Below are positions 32,317 through 41,675 of a DNA stretch of 64,000 nucleotides, piece by piece. The first letter of the stretch is position 1. Each line of letters begins with the position of its first letter. The stretch comes from Fen-1359 sp963710355. Its GTDB lineage: Bacteria; Planctomycetota; Phycisphaerae; Sedimentisphaerales; Anaerobacaceae. The stretch lies in NCBI GenBank assembly GCA_963710355.1, contig CAVPZU010000003.1:930001-994000 (forward strand). The letters run 5' to 3'. Under the pieces are notes generated by a model, which made no database searches, was not told the DNA's origin, and saw only the letters and a program-made list of their open reading frames with translations. The position numbers and the translations under genes are program-made.

Positions 32317-34156
32317 TTGGGTCAGGCCTTGTCCTGCCTTCAGTCCGCCGCAGGCGGACAGTGTCAGGAAGCTGTCTTAAGTATTCTAACAATTTGCTTT
32401 TGATTAGAATACCTCTAAGTCTTACAGGTTCAGCCTGCCCCGGCAGGTGCAAAATCGTCACCGGAACAGCCGGCTCTTTATAAACTTTTATTATGTCGAT
32501 TGCAGCAGGATACGATTTCTCGGTGGCGTCGCCCTTAAAGGTCAGAACGCCTTTTTGACTTATCATTTGACCGACTTTCCTGTCGCTATAGACGAATCTA
32601 TCTGCCGCCTTACAATTCAGACACCAGTCGGCGGTAAAATCAATAAGAACAGTTCTGTTGTTTGCAACCGCCTCCCTGATTTTCAAGGCGTCATACCCCT
32701 GCCAGTCTATATTGGATTTCGCAGGTTCCGGCAGCAGAAATATCCCGCCGGGTATAACAATAGCGAGCGCAATCAATCGGATAATAAATTTTCGCAATCT
32801 CGGCGTGGCAAATGTCACCCAGCCGTCCCACATCCACAAACAGAATGATAAAATGACGCCAAAATACAAAACCCGCTCAAATCGCTCTTTAGGCAAAGCC
32901 ATCATCAGCCACATAGCCACCACCAGAAGAATAAAGCCTGTGGCCTGCTTGAATAGCTCGGTCCATCTTCCTGCCTTAGGGATAAATTTCAGCAGCGATG
33001 GCATCGAGGTTAAAACCATATACGGGGCGGCCATTCCGATGCCGATGAGCATAATGGCAACTGTGCCGACAAACAGTTTCTGCGTCTGTGCCCATATAAG
33101 GGATGCGGTCAGAATACCGAAGCTGCACGGCGTGCTTAAAATCGCCGCGAAAAATCCCATCGCCACTGAGCCTGCAAGACCTTTGCCGCCCTGACCTTTG
33201 CCTGCTATTGAGGCCGGCACGCCGATAGTGAATACCCCGAACATAAACAACGCCAATATAATCAGCAGCAGCGACATTGCGATGATATTGGCAGGATTCT
33301 GAAAATGCCCTCCCCACTGAACCGAGCCGCCGCCCTTAAGATGAAGCGAAACATTGACTCCTGCGAGTATCGCAAAAAATAAAAGAATACCTGCACAAAA
33401 GGCAGAACCCATTGCTACAGAACGTTTTTTATCTTGTTTGGCCTGCTCGAAAATGCTCAGAACCTTCAGCGGTATAACAGGCAGCACGCAGGGCATAATA
33501 TTTAAGATAACACCGGCAAGAAACGCCAGCGCTAATGCAGCCAGCCTGCCCGCTCGCTCTGCACCGTTGCCTGATAAAACGGCGGGCTGCCCATTTTGGC
33601 CGGCCTGTTGTCCTGTCTGCGGAACGGTAAAGGCCGGACTTGTCATATTTGCATCGACGCTTATCTCGACTTCCACAGTCAGCGGCTCAAATGCAGGCAT
33701 AATACATTTGTCGCCGGAACACATTGAGCCATCGATATTGACGGTTATTTCGGAATTGATACTTTGGTTCTGCGATAAGTCGATTTTTTCAACCGTAAAA
33801 GGAATATATATGGTAAAATTACCGCTGAACACGTCAACTTTTTCGCCGCTGAATTTGTCCTGATAAATCTCAGCTTTAGGATAGATTGGCTCTGAAAATC
33901 TTAAAAAATCCTTCGATGAAGAGGCCTTTATTTTCAGATTAGCTCCGCCCGGAGAGACTATAGCCGAAGCGTAAAAGTGCCAGTCGCGGTCGGTCTCGAA
34001 ATGAACCGCCAGGGCGGAAGAGCTGTCCGGTTTGACAGCGGGATATTGTTTTTCGACATTAATTGTGACGTGGTCGGCGGCGAAGACATTTTCGGGTAAG
34101 CCCGCAAAGAAAATTGCAGATAAAACAATGAAAAGCGACAGGACCTTTTTTCCCAT
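32309..34156 (-). CDS. dsbD: Thiol:disulfide interchange protein DsbD
   Basis: 615 residues. A signal peptide (about 1-26) and an N-terminal periplasmic domain (about 30-190, with Cys in GSMCSGDKCIMPAFEP) are followed by about eight membrane helices starting with ILNIMPCVLPVIPLKVLS, which carries the first membrane Cys; the second is in ILSTPCSFGILTA. The C-terminal thioredoxin domain has DWCLNCKAADRF (CxxC). It passes electrons from cytoplasmic thioredoxin to periplasmic thiol enzymes. A TCCGCC palindrome lies inside the last codons (32344-32358). In a minus-strand cluster with ftsH upstream. Confidence 0.93.
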   Translation of the reverse strand: MGKKVLSLFIVLSAIFFAGLPENVFAADHVTINVEKQYPAVKPDSSSALAVHFETDRDWHFYASAIVSPGGANLKIKASSSKDFLRFSEPIYPKAEIYQDKFSGEKVDVFSGNFTIYIPFTVEKIDLSQNQSINSEITVNIDGSMCSGDKCIMPAFEPLTVEVEISVDANMTSPAFTVPQTGQQAGQNGQPAVLSGNGAERAGRLAALALAFLAGVILNIMPCVLPVIPLKVLSIFEQAKQDKKRSVAMGSAFCAGILLFFAILAGVNVSLHLKGGGSVQWGGHFQNPANIIAMSLLLIILALFMFGVFTIGVPASIAGKGQGGKGLAGSVAMGFFAAILSTPCSFGILTASLIWAQTQKLFVGTVAIMLIGIGMAAPYMVLTSMPSLLKFIPKAGRWTELFKQATGFILLVVAMWLMMALPKERFERVLYFGVILSFCLWMWDGWVTFATPRLRKFIIRLIALAIVIPGGIFLLPEPAKSNIDWQGYDALKIREAVANNRTVLIDFTADWCLNCKAADRFVYSDRKVGQMISQKGVLTFKGDATEKSYPAAIDIIKVYKEPAVPVTILHLPGQAEPVRLRGILIKSKLLEYLRQLPDTVRLRRTEGRTRPDPNE

Positions 34157-34201
34157 AAAAAATCTCCGAAAAGATTGCGGAAAAAAGCTAAAAGAGGCCG
34201 G

Positions 34202-36187
34202 CTATGTGGCTTCCTGCTGGTTGGCACCGGTTTGGCCGGTCTGAGTTTTCTTGGTTTTTTCCTGTTCGGCCGTTAGAAGTTCTGCGACGGTCGGTTTATC
34301 GAACAGGCCTCCATCAAGGATTATCTTGACATCAGCGGCGTCGAGCGTCTCGTATTTGAGAAGGGCCTTCCCAATCCTCTCCACCTTGTCCTTGTTAGCC
34401 TCTATCAGCTCTTTGGCGTCTTTGTAGGCCAGGTCGGTGAGCCTTTTGACTTCATTGTCGATTGCCTCGGCGGTATTTTCCGAATAATCCTTTTCGCTCT
34501 GCATAACGTACATATCGCCGACAAAGGCCTCCGAGCCATAACTTATCAGCCCGAGTTTTTCGCTCATACCCCACGTAAGCACCATTTGCCTGGCAATCTG
34601 TGTCGCCTGCTTGATGTCTGCTTCTGCTCCGCTCGATATGTCGCCGCAGAAAATCTCTTCTGCGATTCTGCCGCCGAAACAGACCTTCAGAATCGCCGTA
34701 CAATATTTTTTGGTAAATATGTTTCTGTCCTTTTCAGGCAGTGAAAAGGTCGCCCCGCCCATAGGCCCTCGCGGGATAATGCTCACCTTGTGCAGCGGGT
34801 CAGCGTCCTTGAGCAGCGATTGCACCAGCGTGTGTCCTGCCTCGTGATAAGCGGTGATTTCCTTTTCCTGTTTGTCGATGAATCTGCTCTTTTTTGCCCT
34901 GCCCCAGCGGACCTTGTCGCGGGCCTCCTCGAGGTCATCCATCTCGATATACTCTTTGTCTTCCATTGTTGCCAGAAGTGCCGATTCGTTGATAATTGCA
35001 GCCAGGTCCGCCCCGCTGAACATCGGCGTCCCGCGGGCAAGCCTTTCCATATCTGCATCGGGGCCAAGTTTGACCTTCTTCGCGTGAACTCGGAGGATTT
35101 CGACCCTTCCTTTTAAGTCGGGCAGCGGAACAACGACCTGTCTGTCGAATCTGCCCATGCGAGTCAGGGCTGGGTCGAGAATATCGCTTCTGTTGGTAGC
35201 GGCGATGACTATGACCTGGTCGTTAGTATCGAAACCGTCCATCTCAACCAGGATGGCGTTCAATGTTTGCTCCCTTTCATCATGGCCGCCGCTGACGATG
35301 CCCATTCCCCTTCGTCTGCCTATCGCGTCAATTTCATCGAGAAAGATAATGCAAGGCGAGTTATCCTTTGCCTGCTTGAACAAATCCCGCACCCTCGATG
35401 CGCCCACGCCGACAAACATCTCGACAAAGTCACTGCCGGATATGCTGAAAAACGGGACATCAGCCTGGCCTGCAATTGCCTTTGCAAGAAGGGTCTTTCC
35501 GCAGCCCGGCGGTCCTATCAGCAGGACGCCTCGCGGGATTCTGCCGCCCAGTCTCTGGAATTTCTTCGGGGTCTTCAAAAATTCGATAATCTCGGCAACC
35601 TCTTCCTTTGCCTCATCGATTCCCGCAACATCATCGAAGGTTACTTTTGTCTTTTCTTTGCCGTGCAGCCGATGCTTGCTGCGCCCGAAGCTCATCAGCA
35701 TCCCGCCTGGCCCGTTGCGGATGTTCCGGACAAAAAGGAAATAAAAAATAACCAGCAAGAGCAACGCCGGCACAATCAGATTAAGAAGATTATAAAGCAG
35801 TGTCTTCGGCGGCTCCGTCACCTGCTTGACATTATTCTGTTTGAGGATTTCGCCGAGTTGTGTGCCGTGAACCTGCGGATTATAATAGACGACAAAATTT
35901 TCCTTGGCTTCTTTGTTTTCCTTCTGCCGCTCGGCTAGCCCCGCCTCGTTGAACTTACCGGCAATTTCGTAATCTTTGACAGTCACAGAGTCAATCTGGC
36001 CGGCCTCGATGTAATGGAGAAACTCGTCATACCGCACCGGCTGCGGACTGACATGCTGCATTACCCACGTTACTAATGAGAAGACCAGCACGCCGAGCAA
36101 CAGCCAGCTTAACGGATTATTTCTATAGCCCGGCAGCGTTGGCTTTCTCAGGCCGGTCTGATTTGGCTTATTGTCCTGTCCGTTCAT
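34202..36187 (-). CDS. ftsH: ATP-dependent zinc metalloprotease FtsH
   Basis: 661 residues. Two membrane helices (about 27-44 and 138-155) flank the periplasmic domain. The AAA module has GVLLIGPPGCGKTLLAKAIA (Walker A), CIIFLDEIDAIGRRRG (Walker B), the FVG pore motif in EMFVGVGASR, and the second region of homology TNRSDILDPALTRMGRFDRQ. The protease domain has ITAYHEAGHTLVQ (zinc HExxH). It degrades misassembled membrane proteins and short-lived regulators at the inner membrane. The C-terminal tail is Thr/Gln/Gly-rich. No close upstream partner apart from lptE, about 100 bases away. Confidence 0.97.
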   Translation of the reverse strand: MNGQDNKPNQTGLRKPTLPGYRNNPLSWLLLGVLVFSLVTWVMQHVSPQPVRYDEFLHYIEAGQIDSVTVKDYEIAGKFNEAGLAERQKENKEAKENFVVYYNPQVHGTQLGEILKQNNVKQVTEPPKTLLYNLLNLIVPALLLLVIFYFLFVRNIRNGPGGMLMSFGRSKHRLHGKEKTKVTFDDVAGIDEAKEEVAEIIEFLKTPKKFQRLGGRIPRGVLLIGPPGCGKTLLAKAIAGQADVPFFSISGSDFVEMFVGVGASRVRDLFKQAKDNSPCIIFLDEIDAIGRRRGMGIVSGGHDEREQTLNAILVEMDGFDTNDQVIVIAATNRSDILDPALTRMGRFDRQVVVPLPDLKGRVEILRVHAKKVKLGPDADMERLARGTPMFSGADLAAIINESALLATMEDKEYIEMDDLEEARDKVRWGRAKKSRFIDKQEKEITAYHEAGHTLVQSLLKDADPLHKVSIIPRGPMGGATFSLPEKDRNIFTKKYCTAILKVCFGGRIAEEIFCGDISSGAEADIKQATQIARQMVLTWGMSEKLGLISYGSEAFVGDMYVMQSEKDYSENTAEAIDNEVKRLTDLAYKDAKELIEANKDKVERIGKALLKYETLDAADVKIILDGGLFDKPTVAELLTAEQEKTKKTQTGQTGANQQEAT

Positions 36188-36293
36188 ATAATTGTTTATT
36201 TACCTGTCCGCCTGCGGCGGATTGCTCTATAAATTATAATGCGGATACCGCAGCCAATGCTGACCGCACAATCTGTATAGCGGAAAAACGTTG

Positions 36294-36833
36294 CTACCAC
36301 TTAATTTCCATCTTCTCTACGATTTTCTGTGCCAGTTTGTTTGCCGCAAGCGTCGATGCGTATTCGAAGGACTGCGCCTGCCATTCGGAAAATGTTGCTG
36401 TGGTGCTGACTGTTTTATTGTCGAGGAGGTATTTTCCGGTCTTCAGATTTTCCCACCTGACCACTGCGGTAATCCTGACTTCTTTTTCGAGGGCCCTGCC
36501 GGTCTGCCTTTCTGCAGAAAGCACCGTCGTATCCACGGACTTAATCCTGCCGCTGATAACCGTATCGGCCTTGTCGCTGCTTGAGATGACCTTGTAGGGT
36601 GTCTGGGCCTCGATACGTTTTGCGAGTGCATCGGTCAGTTCGTATTCTACGCCGCGCCTGAAGCTGTCGTTGTCGAACATCTGCACACAGACGCTTTTAA
36701 CATCCGCAGGGTATAGCGATTGATTGTCGTAACCGCCGCAGCCGACCGCCGCCAGACTTATAAAAATACAGAGTATTGCAGACGAACCGTTTCGCAGCCA
36801 TGCAGGATTTTTAAAAAGACTTACCTTATTCAT
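36294..36833 (-). CDS. lptE: LptE-like LPS-assembly lipoprotein
   Basis: 179 residues. A lipoprotein signal ends in SLAAVGCGGY (Cys about residue 32). The body has the LptE-type order: VKSVCVQMFDNDSFRRGVEY, LTDALAKRIEAQTPYKV, SGRIKSVDTTVLS, and VRITAVVRWENLKTGKYLL. In diderms LptE plugs LptD at the outer membrane and helps place lipopolysaccharide. Similarity is to the divergent family rather than the E. coli protein, so the symbol is tentative. Start overlaps the upstream TPR gene stop by ATGA, showing translational coupling. Confidence 0.8.
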   Translation of the reverse strand: MNKVSLFKNPAWLRNGSSAILCIFISLAAVGCGGYDNQSLYPADVKSVCVQMFDNDSFRRGVEYELTDALAKRIEAQTPYKVISSSDKADTVISGRIKSVDTTVLSAERQTGRALEKEVRITAVVRWENLKTGKYLLDNKTVSTTATFSEWQAQSFEYASTLAANKLAQKIVEKMEIKW

Positions 36834-37816
36834 TTTTCCTGCCTGTTTTTATCATTTTCATTTTCCGCAGCAGCGCTCTTTGCCATTTTTGCAGCCGTGC
36901 TGTCGGGCCAGTTCTTAACAACCATATCGTAATAAAGCAACGAAGGTCTAATCTGTTGACCGTCGGTTTTATCCTGTGTCCTTTGGTAGTATTTGCCGAT
37001 ATTGAATTTCTTATACGCAATTTGTTCGTCGATAAGCTTGAGTCTTTCGTCAATATTGAGTCTTTTTGCATCTTCAGGATAAATCAGTTTAAATCTTTCA
37101 TAATAGCCTCTTGCGCTTATCAGGCTGGAGTTGTCAAACAATGGCCCCTCGTATGCTGCGTGCTGACACCGAGCCATTCCGAGCAGTGCATCTTTGGCGA
37201 CCGCTCCGTTTTGCCAGCGACCCCAGATAACAGACCACTGCTGGTAGGCCTCCTCGAACATATGCTTCTTTTCATAGGTTTCTGCCACCGACACCAACGC
37301 CTTTACTGCAATTGGCGAATTGCCCGCGCGGTCGGCAATCTTTTCCATCACTTTAGCGCCTTCTTCGAGGCCGGATATCCTGAATATCCCGAGCACCTTC
37401 TTCTTTCTGCCCTGCAGGTATGCTGTGCCTATCGCAAACTGCCTGTCGATGGCGACCTCGTAAAAGGGGCTTTCAGAGAATTTATTAAGGAAGGTCTCGT
37501 AAGACATAAACGCCTTTTCAAATTTACCCGCCCCAAAAAGCAGCTCAGCCTTGACAAACGCCTTGTAATCCGGACCGGCAATCTTGGGAAAATTTACCTT
37601 CAAGCCTTCAAGCTCCTTTTTTAGCTCCTTGGTTTTGCCTTCCTGGCCAAGCTTCTTTATGTAGGCGACGGTGATCGCAAATTTATCGTTGCTGTCGATT
37701 GCCTTAAGCTGCCCGCCTCTGTCAAACCGAAAAGTGTCCGCCAATCCTGCCGTCGCAGGCAGGAAAATCAAGGCTGCCGCAATAACAACTGCGCCACTTT
37801 TTATCCGTATATCCAT
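36830..37816 (-). CDS. BamD/YfiO-like TPR protein
   Basis: 328 residues from the ATG at 37816 (AGGGG seven bases upstream); the open frame to 37918 is not supported by a signal. A signal peptide ends near ATAGLADTF. TPR-like helices follow: FVKAELLFGAGKFEKAFMSY, YEVAIDRQFAIGTAYLQGRK, AVKALVSVAETYEKKHMFEE and SLLYYDMVVKNWPDSTAAKM. The layout resembles BamD, the lipoprotein that helps BamA insert outer-membrane proteins, but no lipobox Cys is seen, so a general TPR scaffold is possible. Translationally coupled to lptE downstream. Confidence 0.75.
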   Translation of the reverse strand: MDIRIKSGAVVIAAALIFLPATAGLADTFRFDRGGQLKAIDSNDKFAITVAYIKKLGQEGKTKELKKELEGLKVNFPKIAGPDYKAFVKAELLFGAGKFEKAFMSYETFLNKFSESPFYEVAIDRQFAIGTAYLQGRKKKVLGIFRISGLEEGAKVMEKIADRAGNSPIAVKALVSVAETYEKKHMFEEAYQQWSVIWGRWQNGAVAKDALLGMARCQHAAYEGPLFDNSSLISARGYYERFKLIYPEDAKRLNIDERLKLIDEQIAYKKFNIGKYYQRTQDKTDGQQIRPSLLYYDMVVKNWPDSTAAKMAKSAAAENENDKNRQEK

Positions 37817-38001
37817 AATTTTACCCCTGTGTTCAGAAACCACACAGCCTGCCATTATAAATACTTTCCATTTCAAATGCAAAAAGGTTTTATGGCACAA
37901 TTTCAGACTACAAACCATAGAACCGTAAAGAATTGAGAATTATGAAAATACCGCCACTCGTCACGAGCGGCCGGCGACGCCATAAGCACAGCGACGCAGA
38001 A

Positions 38002-38072
38002 TGGAGACGAAGGGAATCGAACCCTCATTTTGGCGATGCGACCGCCACGTGCTCCCATTACACCACGTCCCC
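38002..38072 (-). tRNA. tRNA with anticodon CGC (Ala)
   Basis: On the minus strand the cloverleaf starts GGGGACGTGGTGTAATGGGA. Acceptor pairs GGGGACG with CGTCTCC including a G3-U70 pair, the classic alanine identity element. The D stem is GTGT/GCAC, the anticodon stem TGGCG/CGCCA with loop GTCGCAT (anticodon CGC after T33), and the T arm GAGGG TTCGATT CCCTT. No CCA is encoded. G at position 32 is unusual. The Ala assignment rests on the anticodon and G3-U70. Confidence 0.8.
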
Positions 38073-39011
38073 GAGAATTCTGCTTTACAGGTTGTATAAT
38101 GTAATCGGAATGAACCGTAAAAACAACCTCCTCTGTCATTTTTTTTTCTTGTGCGGATATCCAGAACGTTAAAAACGCCTGTTTAATCTTGCTCTGGTGA
38201 GGAAAAATGTAAATCTGTTATTGCGAACCTTGCCGCCTGCCTTTCCGCCGTCCGCCGCAGGCAGACCTGCGGCGGACGGCGGAAAGGCGGAAAGCTATCT
38301 ATCCGCAAAAAGGCGATAATCGCCTCGCCGGATTGCTTCGCCCGCAATGACGTGATTTCTACAAACCAGATTGAGGTTTGTGCGTAAAAGATTTAACCTG
38401 ATTAGCGTATTTGTGTATTTTCTGAGTTCCGCCTGCGGCGGATTTTTATCCACTCTTACGTCAATTATCCACTAAACCGGTTTTGTTTATATTTTCGGAC
38501 GTAAGTGATTGTCTATGCTGATATTAGGAAAAATGAGGCTATTTTCCCAAGGGCAATGTTAAAAACCCTCGCTTTGGAGTCCCGATGAATTGAGACCATA
38601 ACTGATTTTGACAAAGCAAGTTATAATTCTTTACCATTGGTTTTGAATAGTTGTCTTTTAAGACTCTTTGCATTATGCTTGGCAGGTCCGCAAAAGATTA
38701 AAATTTGTCACAAGTTAACTTGGGTAATTTTGTTTTTAGTTTTCAACAGGTTATCCACAAGAGAAAGTGGTTGGCTTTTCTGCAAGATTTGCTCCTGTCG
38801 GGCGGGACGCCTTGTTTCAAGGGTTAATTTATGTTTTCATAACGCTTTGCAAGCCTTTTTGCAGGCCGAGATTATGAATAAATGTTGTGTTCTAACCTTG
38901 CCGGTTATAAAATGCACCGACCTTTTTCGGCTTGATATAGGATTGGCAAAAAAATAGAATCCCGTTTTTGTTTTGGGATAAGTTGTAAGGGTTGTAAGGA
39001 TATTGGAATAT
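38073..39011. other. Long non-coding region with palindromes and DnaA-box-like sites
   Basis: About 900 bases without a supported gene. It includes a mobile-type repeat (38217-38352), the large palindrome at 38239-38288, a TCCGCC unit (38428-38442) and DnaA-box-like words: TTATCCACT near 38445 and 38464, and the consensus TTATCCACA near 38752. The frame at 38637-38957 has no ribosome binding site or recognisable motif and was rejected. Confidence 0.5.
38239..38288. repeat. Perfect 23-bp inverted repeat with 4-base loop
   Basis: The left arm (38239-38261) and right arm (38266-38288) are exact inverses, enclosing CAGA. The arms contain the TCCGCCGCAGG unit seen as a small palindrome elsewhere. 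The whole lies inside a repeat of the TTATTGCGAA...GCAATGACG type, so one mobile repeat may have inserted into another. Confidence 0.85.
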
Positions 39012-41459
39012 ATGAGACTTAGCGAGGCATTGAAGGACAAGTCGAAATTTGTTGTTGTTACGGAACTGACAGGCGGGCCGGACTTTAGTGTTGGGCCGAT
39101 AGAGAAATTCCTTAAGGCATATAAAGAGGCGGGCAGTGCCGCCATACCAGCCGCTTTTAACTTTGTCGGCATAACCAGCCCGCAGAACCCCGGAGGCGTT
39201 GCGAATATCGAGCCGGCTGATGTATTGGGCAATCTGAAGTCAAAGGATTTGCTCGGCGAACTGTGTTTTATTCCCCATATAAGCTGCAAGGACCAGAACA
39301 GCAACAGCCTGATAAGTTCGCTGGCAGGCTTAAGAAAGGCCGGCGCTGGCAGCATTCTTGCGCTGACAGGCGACAAGCCCATAAAGGCCAAGGGTGTTTT
39401 TGAGATGGATTCTATTGGGCTGCTCAACCTTATCAGGTACACCAACAACGAGCAGTACATTAAGGCCAAACCTGAGGAGCTTGATAAGGTTTTCCAGTTT
39501 TTTGCCGGCGCCGCAGTCTCGCCCTTCAAATACACCGAAAGCTCACAGATGCAGCAGTATTACAAGATGGAAAAAAAGATTAGCTGCGGTGCGCAGTTTT
39601 TCATTACGCAGGTCGGCTGGGACTGGAAAAAATCGGCAGAGCTTTTCAGATATGCAAAAGAGGCAGGTATCGATGCTCCGATTATTGGCAATGTGTATTT
39701 GTTAAGCACGTTAACGGCTGCGCCGCGCCTAATGCACGATATTAAGCTGACGGGCTGTTTCGTAAGCGACCAGCTTCTGGCAAAGGTATATTCTGAGAAA
39801 ATTGACGACCATATCGAGCGAGCAGCCCAGCAGGTTGCAATGTACAAATCGCTCGGGGCAGCCGGCGTTGACATCGCAGGCGTCAGCGATTTTGCAATGT
39901 TTACCAGAATCCTCGAAAGGGCAGACCAAATCGGCGATAACTGGCAGCAGTACAAAGATAATCTCTGCTGGCCAAAAAAAGACGGCTTTTATCTTTATGA
40001 CGAAACCGGCAAAAAGGCAGCGCTTACGAAATATCCCAAAAAATTCAAACACAGATTCTTCAATTTTTTCCATCGGACAATTCTTAATTCCGATTATCAC
40101 GGCTTCTACGTCTTCAGAAAGATAATGTCCGCCTTGGGAACAAGGAAAGGCAAAGGCGGCATCTATAAATTGTTTAATGCCTTCGAAAAGGCCTTTAAAT
40201 ATATGCTGTTTGATTGTCAGGAATGCGGCGACTGCTACCTGCCCGAAAATTTCGGCCTTTGCACCATTGGCGGCTGTGAAAAAGGTCTTGATAACCCGCC
40301 CTGCGGCGATGCAACGGTCGAGGGCTACTGCGGCAACAATTTAGACCTTGTCTGCATTGGCGAACTGATTTATGAGGCTGCCGGCAGCGAGAAAGGCGGC
40401 ATCGAAAAACTGCGGGCAACCATAAATAAGCCCCGGAATCCTGCTCTCGAACATACTGCTTCAATCCTCAATTACCTTTTCAGCAAAGACCACACGAGGA
40501 AAAATTATTTGATTTCCATCGGCGAGACAATTCACGCCTCGATACCAAAGACGGGCAAGATTATCAAGCAGCTTGCACAGTTAGGACCCGATGCATTCGA
40601 TAAGCCGAGCGGCCCTCTAAATTATATAAGGGCATTGATTGAATCGCAGGTCGCTGAAGGCGCAGATTACATCGCTGTTAATCTCGATGTTCTCGGTGAG
40701 CAGAACCCCAAGATTGCGGTTGAGACGACCAGACAGTATGTGCATCTGTTGCACAGATGGAGCCAGGGTGTGCCTATCTGCTTTGACAGCAGCAGCAATG
40801 ACGTTTTGATTGCCGGTCTGAAGGAGTGGTACAACACCGATAAACCCATCAGGCCCCCGCTTATAAATTCCGTAAAAGTATATACGATGGATAAAATTTT
40901 GCCGTTAAAAAAGCATTATGATTTCGCATTCATCGGCCTTTTGATTGGCGAGGATAAGCCCAAAGGGCCGGGCGGTTCGCATTCCGTCGATGAGCTTTAT
41001 GGTTTTGCGCAAAGAATCTACGAATCAGCCGTTGGCAAATACGGCTTTAAGCCGCAGGAGATTTTCTTTGATTCGACAGTTTTCCCCCTTGCGATAGATA
41101 TGCCGATGCAGCCTAATGTTCCCGGCTATACTTACAGGGCGTTTGAAACCATTAAAAAAATCAGAGCCGACAAAAAAATGAAGGGTGTTCATTGCTCGCT
41201 GGGAGTAAGCAACTCTGTCCGTGAGCTGCCAGGCCGAAAGATTGGCGTCTGCAGGGCTTATGTGGCGAAGGCTGTGGAGTATGGCCTTGATGCCGCTATC
41301 CTCAATACTGCACATCGTTACGGCTTTGTCGAGCCGGACCCCGAACTCGTCAGGCTCGTTGATGCCTTTGCTAAAATGGATGGCTCGGCAGACAGGCTCA
41401 ACGACGCTACCAAATTGATGGGAAAATTCTGTCGGGAATGCAGAAGGCCGGCAACGTAA
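39012..41459 (+). CDS. Fusion of methylenetetrahydrofolate reductase, Cys-rich MTHFR C-terminal domain and pterin-binding methyltransferase
   Basis: 815 residues. Residues 1 to about 310 form the MetF-type flavoprotein barrel (FVVVTELTGGPDFSVGPIEK, GAGSILALTGDKP, GAQFFITQVGWDW). Residues about 395-450 are the Cys-rich MTHFR C-terminal domain (DCQECGDCYLPENFGLC, then GGCEKG and NPPCGD), likely an iron-sulfur or zinc site. From about 500 a pterin-binding barrel follows (LISIGETIHASIPKTGK, DYIAVNLDVLGE, CFDSSSNDVL), as in MetH and AcsE. Together these would make methyl-folate and pass the methyl on, probably to a corrinoid protein. Start at ATG 39012; a TTG at 39003 is closer to the AAGGA site. 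Confidence 0.85.
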   Translation: MRLSEALKDKSKFVVVTELTGGPDFSVGPIEKFLKAYKEAGSAAIPAAFNFVGITSPQNPGGVANIEPADVLGNLKSKDLLGELCFIPHISCKDQNSNSLISSLAGLRKAGAGSILALTGDKPIKAKGVFEMDSIGLLNLIRYTNNEQYIKAKPEELDKVFQFFAGAAVSPFKYTESSQMQQYYKMEKKISCGAQFFITQVGWDWKKSAELFRYAKEAGIDAPIIGNVYLLSTLTAAPRLMHDIKLTGCFVSDQLLAKVYSEKIDDHIERAAQQVAMYKSLGAAGVDIAGVSDFAMFTRILERADQIGDNWQQYKDNLCWPKKDGFYLYDETGKKAALTKYPKKFKHRFFNFFHRTILNSDYHGFYVFRKIMSALGTRKGKGGIYKLFNAFEKAFKYMLFDCQECGDCYLPENFGLCTIGGCEKGLDNPPCGDATVEGYCGNNLDLVCIGELIYEAAGSEKGGIEKLRATINKPRNPALEHTASILNYLFSKDHTRKNYLISIGETIHASIPKTGKIIKQLAQLGPDAFDKPSGPLNYIRALIESQVAEGADYIAVNLDVLGEQNPKIAVETTRQYVHLLHRWSQGVPICFDSSSNDVLIAGLKEWYNTDKPIRPPLINSVKVYTMDKILPLKKHYDFAFIGLLIGEDKPKGPGGSHSVDELYGFAQRIYESAVGKYGFKPQEIFFDSTVFPLAIDMPMQPNVPGYTYRAFETIKKIRADKKMKGVHCSLGVSNSVRELPGRKIGVCRAYVAKAVEYGLDAAILNTAHRYGFVEPDPELVRLVDAFAKMDGSADRLNDATKLMGKFCRECRRPAT

Positions 41460-41675
41460 GAAAAAAAGTATAGCTGATTTCAAAAGTGATTGATTAACCA
41501 TTCCTACTATGCTGATTTTACCATGGAGTAAGCCGACTCTTTCACATATCAAATGTGCTAATGCCCGTTTTCAGCCCAAAAACCCGACTTTCGGCCTTTA
41601 CACGCTCAGATTTCACCGGAACGCCCAAACTTCAGGCGCGGCCTTTAGGCCGTCTGCTTCATGGTTTTGTTGGAA

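Noticed and set aside
38637..38957. 106-codon frame in the spacer before the MTHFR fusion
   Set aside because: No ribosome binding site; contains DnaA-box-like DNA and shows no protein pattern.
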